Shown: positions 22,734-25,906 of the stretch, in pieces
Layout: each line of letters starts with the position of its first letter
Numbering within the stretch: the stretch's first letter is position 1
Virus record (IMG/VR): IMGVR_UViG_3300030333_001402
Span: 1 to 25,906 of that record
DNA length: 25,906 bases
Reading direction: 5' to 3' (one strand)
Source: a virus
Notes under the pieces: model-generated
The model's input: the letters and a program-made list of their open reading frames with translations, nothing else
The model's database searches: none
Told to the model about the DNA's origin: nothing
Translations under genes and position numbers: made by a program

Positions 22734-22794
22734 CGGACACAGGAATAAGGTTACAAGGAGTACCTTATCGTTTTCTTGGAGGAACCTGTGCCCG
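22734..22794. other. Nested hairpin 2 in the 130-bp gap
   Basis: Outer arms CGGACACAGG (22734-22743) and CCTGTGCCCG (22785-22794) pair over ten positions with one mismatch. Inside lies a second perfect stem, ATAAGGT (22745-22751) with ACCTTAT (22762-22768). The compact two-level fold suggests a structured RNA, processing site or protein-binding site. The weak T-run after it on the minus strand (CCGTTTACT) is poor for a terminator. Confidence 0.5.
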
Positions 22795-22800
22795 ATTAAA

Positions 22801-23013
22801 TTAATTAATTGGTTGTAGGTTTTCGATAGAGCCGGCATCTTCAAGTCTACTCATGAAGTCATCGATAGACTCCTTAGTAATCTTGATGTGAGTACCAACC
22901 TTGATTGACTTTATCTTGTTTTCTTTTATCAAGTCGTAAAGTCTGTTTCTACCTATACCCATTAGTTCTTTAGCCTCGAGGACTGTGTAAAGCATTTTAT
23001 CCATTGTCTTCAC
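22801..23013 (-). CDS. Excisionase-family helix-turn-helix protein
   Basis: The 70-residue protein has LYTVLEAKELMGIGRNRLYD followed by LIKENKIKSIKVGTHIKITK and a helix with SIDDFMSRLE. This is the usual layout of the HTH_17/excisionase-type DNA-binding domain (helix-turn-helix with wing, KVG..IKI). The start is GTG at 23013: GGAG is six bases upstream, and the gene begins within the last 17 bases of the upstream gene. Such proteins act as recombination directionality factors or as regulators. No integrase is in this window, so a regulatory role in the early block is the more cautious reading. Confidence 0.75.
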   Translation of the reverse strand: MKTMDKMLYTVLEAKELMGIGRNRLYDLIKENKIKSIKVGTHIKITKESIDDFMSRLEDAGSIENLQPIN

Positions 23014-23545
23014 TCAATTCTCCAAGTAGTTCCTCAGCACCTAATACTGCTTTCCTAACTACTCTGGCTGCAGTTTCACTCTTCATGAAACCTGCTGATA
23101 CTAATCCCTCACAGTGAGGTGCTAGTTCAATCAGGGCTTTCACAGCAACCTGTCTTTCAATAGACCTGTTCCTGCCATCCACACTGCCACCTGATGAGGC
23201 AACAGGCACGGATACTTTTTCAGTAGACTCTACTGTTTGTCCACCGTCAACTGGTTCCCATGACTGAATGTCCCAGTAAAGTGTTCCTGATGCTACCTTA
23301 TTGATAGAAAGAACAGCAATACCTTTGGCTCCTGCAAACAGTTCATGAGGTGGGTTCCAGAACCCATTTAACTCTTCAAGAACTACTTGATTAAACGGTC
23401 TGTCTTTAACAGGATATTTACCCTGCATTTTCACAGTTACTTCTACTGGTAAGTAGATTGCCCGTTGTCCTTTCATCTCAGATACTGACAATTCAATACT
23501 GTCATTCTCGTGAGCGTAAGGGTTGGACAAATTTTCAGTTGTCAT
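22997..23545 (-). CDS. Possible ssDNA-binding or annealing-type protein (182 aa)
   Basis: The 182-residue protein has strand-like segments at about 17-95 (AIYLPVEVTVKMQGKYPVKD, GAKGIAVLSINKVASGTLYW, DIQSWEPVD) that could form an OB-like barrel. A disordered, Ser/Gly-rich linker follows (about 103-125), then helices with RNRSIERQVAVKALIELAPH and KSETAARVVRKAVLGAEELL. The RN.SIERQVA.KAL stretch recalls C-terminal regions of phage ssDNA-binding proteins; I am not sure. AAAGGAG precedes the ATG with good spacing. It is followed with overlap by the excisionase-type gene and belongs to the replication block. Confidence 0.5.
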   Translation of the reverse strand: MTTENLSNPYAHENDSIELSVSEMKGQRAIYLPVEVTVKMQGKYPVKDRPFNQVVLEELNGFWNPPHELFAGAKGIAVLSINKVASGTLYWDIQSWEPVDGGQTVESTEKVSVPVASSGGSVDGRNRSIERQVAVKALIELAPHCEGLVSAGFMKSETAARVVRKAVLGAEELLGELSEDNG

Positions 23546-23596
23546 ATTAACTCCTTTAACTGATTATTATTTACTAAAACGTTTTTTACTATACTC

Positions 23597-23821
23597 TTAT
23601 TTACCATTCACTGCAACATCAAAATTATTTGTCTTGAGAATGCCGATGATTGGTATGTAGAAATCAGGGTTCACAATGATTGGTGAGTTGTGAATATCAC
23701 CGGGGTCCTTGTATGCCCACTGTTTCTTATCAATGTTCTTGGCTATAAAACTTCTTGCCTCTGGGTTCTGTGATACCAGAGTTACAATCTCCTGTGTTTT
23801 ATAAATAAATACTTGTTTCAT
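23597..23821 (-). CDS. Small hypothetical protein (74 aa)
   Basis: The 74-residue protein starts MKQVFIYKTQEIVTLVSQNP, continues with a helix and KKQWAYKDPGDIHNSPIIVN, and ends DFYIPIIGILKTNNFDVAVN. No domain is recognised. GGGAG lies six bases before the ATG. The gene stands alone between a hairpin with T-tract (upstream) and a 51-bp AT-rich gap (downstream), so it may be transcribed from a separate start. The fold looks mixed alpha/beta. Confidence 0.5.
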   Translation of the reverse strand: MKQVFIYKTQEIVTLVSQNPEARSFIAKNIDKKQWAYKDPGDIHNSPIIVNPDFYIPIIGILKTNNFDVAVNGK

Positions 23822-23840
23822 AATTGCTCCCTAAAAAGAC

Positions 23841-23866
23841 ACGGTGACCCTGTTACAGGTCACCGT
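23841..23866 (-). terminator. Hairpin with T-tract on the minus strand
   Basis: ACGGTGACC (23841-23849) and GGTCACCGT (23858-23866) form a perfect 9-bp inverted repeat with an 8-base loop. Read on the minus strand it is followed by GTCTTTTT, which fits a Rho-independent terminator. It lies 20 bases upstream of the start of the 74-residue gene and downstream of the 59-residue gene. It shares GGTGAC with the iteron-like repeats, so an operator role is the alternative. Confidence 0.6.
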
Positions 23867-23929
23867 TTTGCAAAAGTTCTATTAATGCAATGTCTTGGTT
23901 GAGGTTGACTAGAAAGTCACAAATTCATA

Positions 23930-24109
23930 TTATTCTTTGAACTCGTCTACGTCAATACCAAACTCAGCAGCTTTCTCAATGAGGTCTTCTTCACCCCATG
24001 TATCAAGCCCTTGATTTACGAGCATTTCTGTATCCTCGTAACTATCAAAACCTTTATCACGAATTGCACTCGTGATTGCTTCTGCTAGTAGTCCGATGTC
24101 TATTGCCAT
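23930..24109 (-). CDS. Small acidic helical protein (59 aa)
   Basis: A 59-residue frame begins MAIDIGLLAEAITSAIRDKG and continues with FDSYEDTEMLVNQGLDTWGE and EDLIEKAAEFGIDVDEFKE. It is acidic and helical, with periodic Leu/Ile spacing. TAGGAGGATAT gives a strong ribosome site. The protein resembles small helical phage inhibitors in size and charge only; no known family fits. It lies between two strong hairpins, so its transcript may be processed. Confidence 0.6.
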   Translation of the reverse strand: MAIDIGLLAEAITSAIRDKGFDSYEDTEMLVNQGLDTWGEEDLIEKAAEFGIDVDEFKE

Positions 24110-24140
24110 ATATCCTCCTACGACTTGTTGTTACTAATAC

Positions 24141-24186
24141 GTTTCATTCCCTATTCCCACCCTAGGAACGGGAATGGGAATGGAAC
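24141..24186. other. Long imperfect hairpin in the 104-bp gap
   Basis: GTTTCATTCCC-T-ATTCCC (24141-24158) pairs with GGGAATGGGAATGGAAC (24170-24186): 17 bp with one bulged base and one G-U pair, around an 11-base loop. No T-tract follows on either strand. It separates the GHKL-type gene from the small acidic gene. It could be a processing or binding site. Confidence 0.55.
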
Positions 24187-24213
24187 ATAGAAGAGGGCAT
24201 AGTTGATAGTTAT

Positions 24214-25416
24214 TTAGTTAAGTCTGAAACCACACTTTGGGCATGACTGCACTATGTTTGGTTCAGATTGTGGCGTAATTTGTGGTGGCACAAAGTTTCC
24301 ATAAGCAACGTTAGTTGATTGAGCAATATTATTATCAGTCAATCTCTTAAGAGTTGCTTGGTCGTAAGTGCCTCGTTGAACAATGTCGTTGCCATCCATC
24401 TGTGCTTGTATGTTTGCACTTGTGTTAGATGAATACAACATTGAGTTAGGTCTAACCGTATTGTGTATCTTGGAAAGAGCAGTTACATCCTTGATGTAGG
24501 ACATACTTTCTTTCTCAAAATTAGCACCTTGGTCTTCCTCATCAACAAGCATCACACCATCCAATGCAGATGCCTCGTTGACTAGACCAATCAATTTCAT
24601 GATGTAGTTTCTAGCCACCAAGTCTCTGCTCATGGACAAAGGTATCTTCTGATGAACATTCAAAGAATACTTGAATTGAGTATCTTCAAGGGTCATCACT
24701 GGAATACCTAGTTCATAAAGCCATGGTGTTTCTGCTTCAAAGATTTCCACCTTTGTTTTCCTTTGTAGGTTTTTCATTGCGTTGATGCCATCAATCTCTT
24801 GCAAGACTGGAGTTGGCATTGTTACTTCAACACCGTGCTTTGACTGAGGTCTTGGAATAATCTCACCATTGACGACATAACTTATGCCTTCTGGTGGTAT
24901 TACATTACTCAGCATTTCCACAGCAGTTTCAAAGTCTCCCTTCACCATAGGTAATACAGCCTCAACCGTTGTGCCTTGGTGGTAGTTAGGGTCTTTGTGT
25001 TTAATCGTATTCCTCACACCATCTTTGAAACTAACGGTGTAATTCCTAGTCTTAATCACAGCTTCCTTTGAAACAGCAATGAGTTGTTTCTCACCTGCAT
25101 TGAACCTACCTGCAACAGTAGGGTCGTTTCTCTTTTCAGTAGTCCTGAAGAGAGTATAGATGTCGGTTGGGTCTTTGAAACCACCACCGTCATCTTGCAC
25201 CTTAAGTTGTGCAGGTCTGTTGCCATCCTTTGTAAGTTCTACAATACAAGAGGTCGGCGTAACAGCACCTTCAACGTAGCCCAAGAATTCATCGAACACA
25301 TTGGTCACTAGTTCAACTGCATGTCTCCATGCAGGGACAGAACCAAATAGTTCTTTGAGTCCTTTGATGTCTACTTCAAATGCAGATTTAATTCTGCTTA
25401 CAACTTTCTTAGTCAT
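24214..25416 (-). CDS. GHKL-type (Bergerat-fold) ATPase
   Basis: I place the start at ATG 25416, with AAGGAGG upstream; the longer frame lacks a site. The 400-residue protein has the N-box helix with E35, N39 and D42/E43 (AVELVTNVFDEFLG), the G1 motif LKVQDDGGGF with D75-x-G-x-G, and the G2-like GRFNAGEKQL (103-112). A strand with NVHQKIPLSMSRD (about 253-265) could supply the transducer Lys (K257), as in MutL or topoisomerase VI B. The C-terminus ends in CPKCG, a possible metal knuckle (C392, C395). Related ATPases occur in some phages, including T4 rIIA. It would act as an ATP-driven clamp or switch, target unknown. Confidence 0.75.
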   Translation of the reverse strand: MTKKVVSRIKSAFEVDIKGLKELFGSVPAWRHAVELVTNVFDEFLGYVEGAVTPTSCIVELTKDGNRPAQLKVQDDGGGFKDPTDIYTLFRTTEKRNDPTVAGRFNAGEKQLIAVSKEAVIKTRNYTVSFKDGVRNTIKHKDPNYHQGTTVEAVLPMVKGDFETAVEMLSNVIPPEGISYVVNGEIIPRPQSKHGVEVTMPTPVLQEIDGINAMKNLQRKTKVEIFEAETPWLYELGIPVMTLEDTQFKYSLNVHQKIPLSMSRDLVARNYIMKLIGLVNEASALDGVMLVDEEDQGANFEKESMSYIKDVTALSKIHNTVRPNSMLYSSNTSANIQAQMDGNDIVQRGTYDQATLKRLTDNNIAQSTNVAYGNFVPPQITPQSEPNIVQSCPKCGFRLN

Positions 25417-25455
25417 AATTTCCTCCTTAATTATGCCCTCTACTAAAACGATATT

Positions 25456-25478
25456 GAGCAGGAGAGTTACTCCTGCTC
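25456..25478 (-). other. Perfect 9-bp hairpin over the stop of the 69-aa gene
   Basis: GAGCAGGAG (25456-25464) pairs with CTCCTGCTC (25470-25478) with a 5-base loop; the TAA stop of the 69-residue gene falls at the loop and stem edge (25467-25469). On the minus strand AATATCGTTTT follows, a weak T-tract. It may be an attenuator or processing site before the GHKL-type gene. Confidence 0.5.
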
Positions 25479-25676
25479 TTGGTCTTTCTTCCATTCTAAG
25501 GCTCTCTCATATTCACCATCTATTTCTTCCTGTGTGAATTTCCACAATGGTTTTTCTCCCATGTGTAAACCTTTTATCTCATCAATGACTGTACTCATAT
25601 CATTCAACTCCCAACCCTCTGACCACATCTCAAGTATGAGGTCAGTCTTCTTTTCATTTTCTTGTAAGTCAAACAT
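25467..25676 (-). CDS. Small acidic protein (69 aa)
   Basis: The 69-residue protein reads MFDLQENEKKTDLILEMWSE, then GWELNDMSTVIDEIKGLHMG and an acidic helix ending EYERALEWKKDQEQE. It is helical, acidic and rich in Trp. GAGGAGG lies upstream, and the ATG shares a base with the preceding TAA. It precedes the GHKL-type ATPase gene by 50 bp and the pair is probably co-transcribed, which may hint at a partner role. No family is recognised. Confidence 0.6.
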   Translation of the reverse strand: MFDLQENEKKTDLILEMWSEGWELNDMSTVIDEIKGLHMGEKPLWKFTQEEIDGEYERALEWKKDQEQE

Positions 25677-25906
25677 TACTTCACCTCCTCTATGTCAAGT
25701 TCAGCAAAGTCTCCTGCACCTGACTTGATGAATTGTAGTTTTACCTCAAGACCCTCATAGTCTTTTACATCAAGAGTTTCATCTTTCTTGATTTCAATCC
25801 ATGCACACTTAGTCATGTCAGTCTCCTGACCTTGAGCCAAATCATCACCATCTCCCCAATAAAATACTTCTTCTAGTATTCCTTTAGGTAATGGAATGTT
25901 TGAAAC
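25676..25906 (-). CDS. Partial hypothetical protein at the window end (5' end outside)
   Basis: The minus-strand frame is open to the window edge. The visible 76 residues begin VSNIPLPKGILEEVFYWGDG, continue with KCAWIEIKKDETLDVKDYEG and LEVKLQFIKSGAGDFAELD. A two-strand to helix pattern fits a small beta-rich phage protein. It ends with TAA overlapping the next ATG, so it is part of the same operon. The start and true length are not visible. Confidence 0.6.
   Translation of the reverse strand, partial: VSNIPLPKGILEEVFYWGDGDDLAQGQETDMTKCAWIEIKKDETLDVKDYEGLEVKLQFIKSGAGDFAELDIEEVK

Noticed and set aside
22690-22800. tRNA gene in the structured gap
   Set aside because: The stems do not form a cloverleaf, and I see no GGTTCGAA-type T-arm or CCA end.
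22801-23013. Proof of a temperate lifestyle from the excisionase-type protein
   Set aside because: The HTH fold is also used by regulators, and no integrase or attachment site is visible in this window.
25417-25494. 26-codon N-terminal extension of the GHKL ATPase
   Set aside because: The extension overlaps the end of the 69-aa gene and a hairpin, has no ribosome site, and the internal ATG at 25416 has AAGGAGG.

Overview
This window is part of an AT-rich tailed bacteriophage genome (Caudoviricetes), densely packed and split into two convergent gene blocks. Several small proteins and fiber repeats (ELNILDG repeats, the FKARHAKNIARGKMSAAWW-type protein, the PRDKITGADFKKLKR-type protein) resemble families I associate with uncultured marine phages. 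The host cannot be read from the sequence. No terminase, portal, tail tape-measure, integrase, lysin, DNA polymerase, tRNA or rRNA gene is visible here, and both window edges cut through genes.

Plus strand, 2-18420: virion block. It opens with the 3' part of a very large polyvalent-type protein, then scaffold, HK97-fold-like major capsid protein, a small Cys-motif protein and a decoration-like protein. A hairpin follows, and then a long tail/fiber block: fiber with ELNILDG repeats, Kelch-like propeller protein, coiled-coil protein, adaptor-like protein with a jelly-roll insertion, large propeller/nozzle-like protein, a PD-(D/E)XK-like nuclease and a second fiber. Next come small genes, six of them encoding strikingly Lys/Arg-rich proteins. 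The block ends with a one-helix microprotein, a membrane-anchored protein and a zinc-ribbon microprotein. The lack of a tape measure or tail tube gene after the capsid gene, together with adaptor- and nozzle-like proteins, fits a short-tailed (podovirus-like) virion; this is an inference.

Minus strand, 25906-18417: replication, recombination and regulation block. In transcription order it has a partial gene, a small acidic protein, a GHKL-type ATPase, small hypothetical proteins, a possible ssDNA-binding-type protein, an excisionase-type HTH protein, two small acidic proteins, a winged-helix initiator-like protein overlapping a DnaC-like helicase loader, a Cys-rich protein, a RecB/Cas4-like nuclease, a second PD-(D/E)XK nuclease, a two-helix membrane protein, a hypothetical protein and a resolvase-like nuclease. 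The initiator-plus-loader pair recalls lambda O/P, and the initiator gene carries three helically phased GTCACCC repeats that could be origin iterons.

Genes are mostly linked by ATGA, TAATG or GTG overlaps with AGGAG-type ribosome binding sites, so both blocks look like polycistronic operons. Four of the few intergenic gaps above 45 bp in the minus block carry hairpins. The two blocks meet with interlocked stop codons and no terminator. No gene-free stretch exceeds 300 bases; the largest is about 130 bases (22671-22800).
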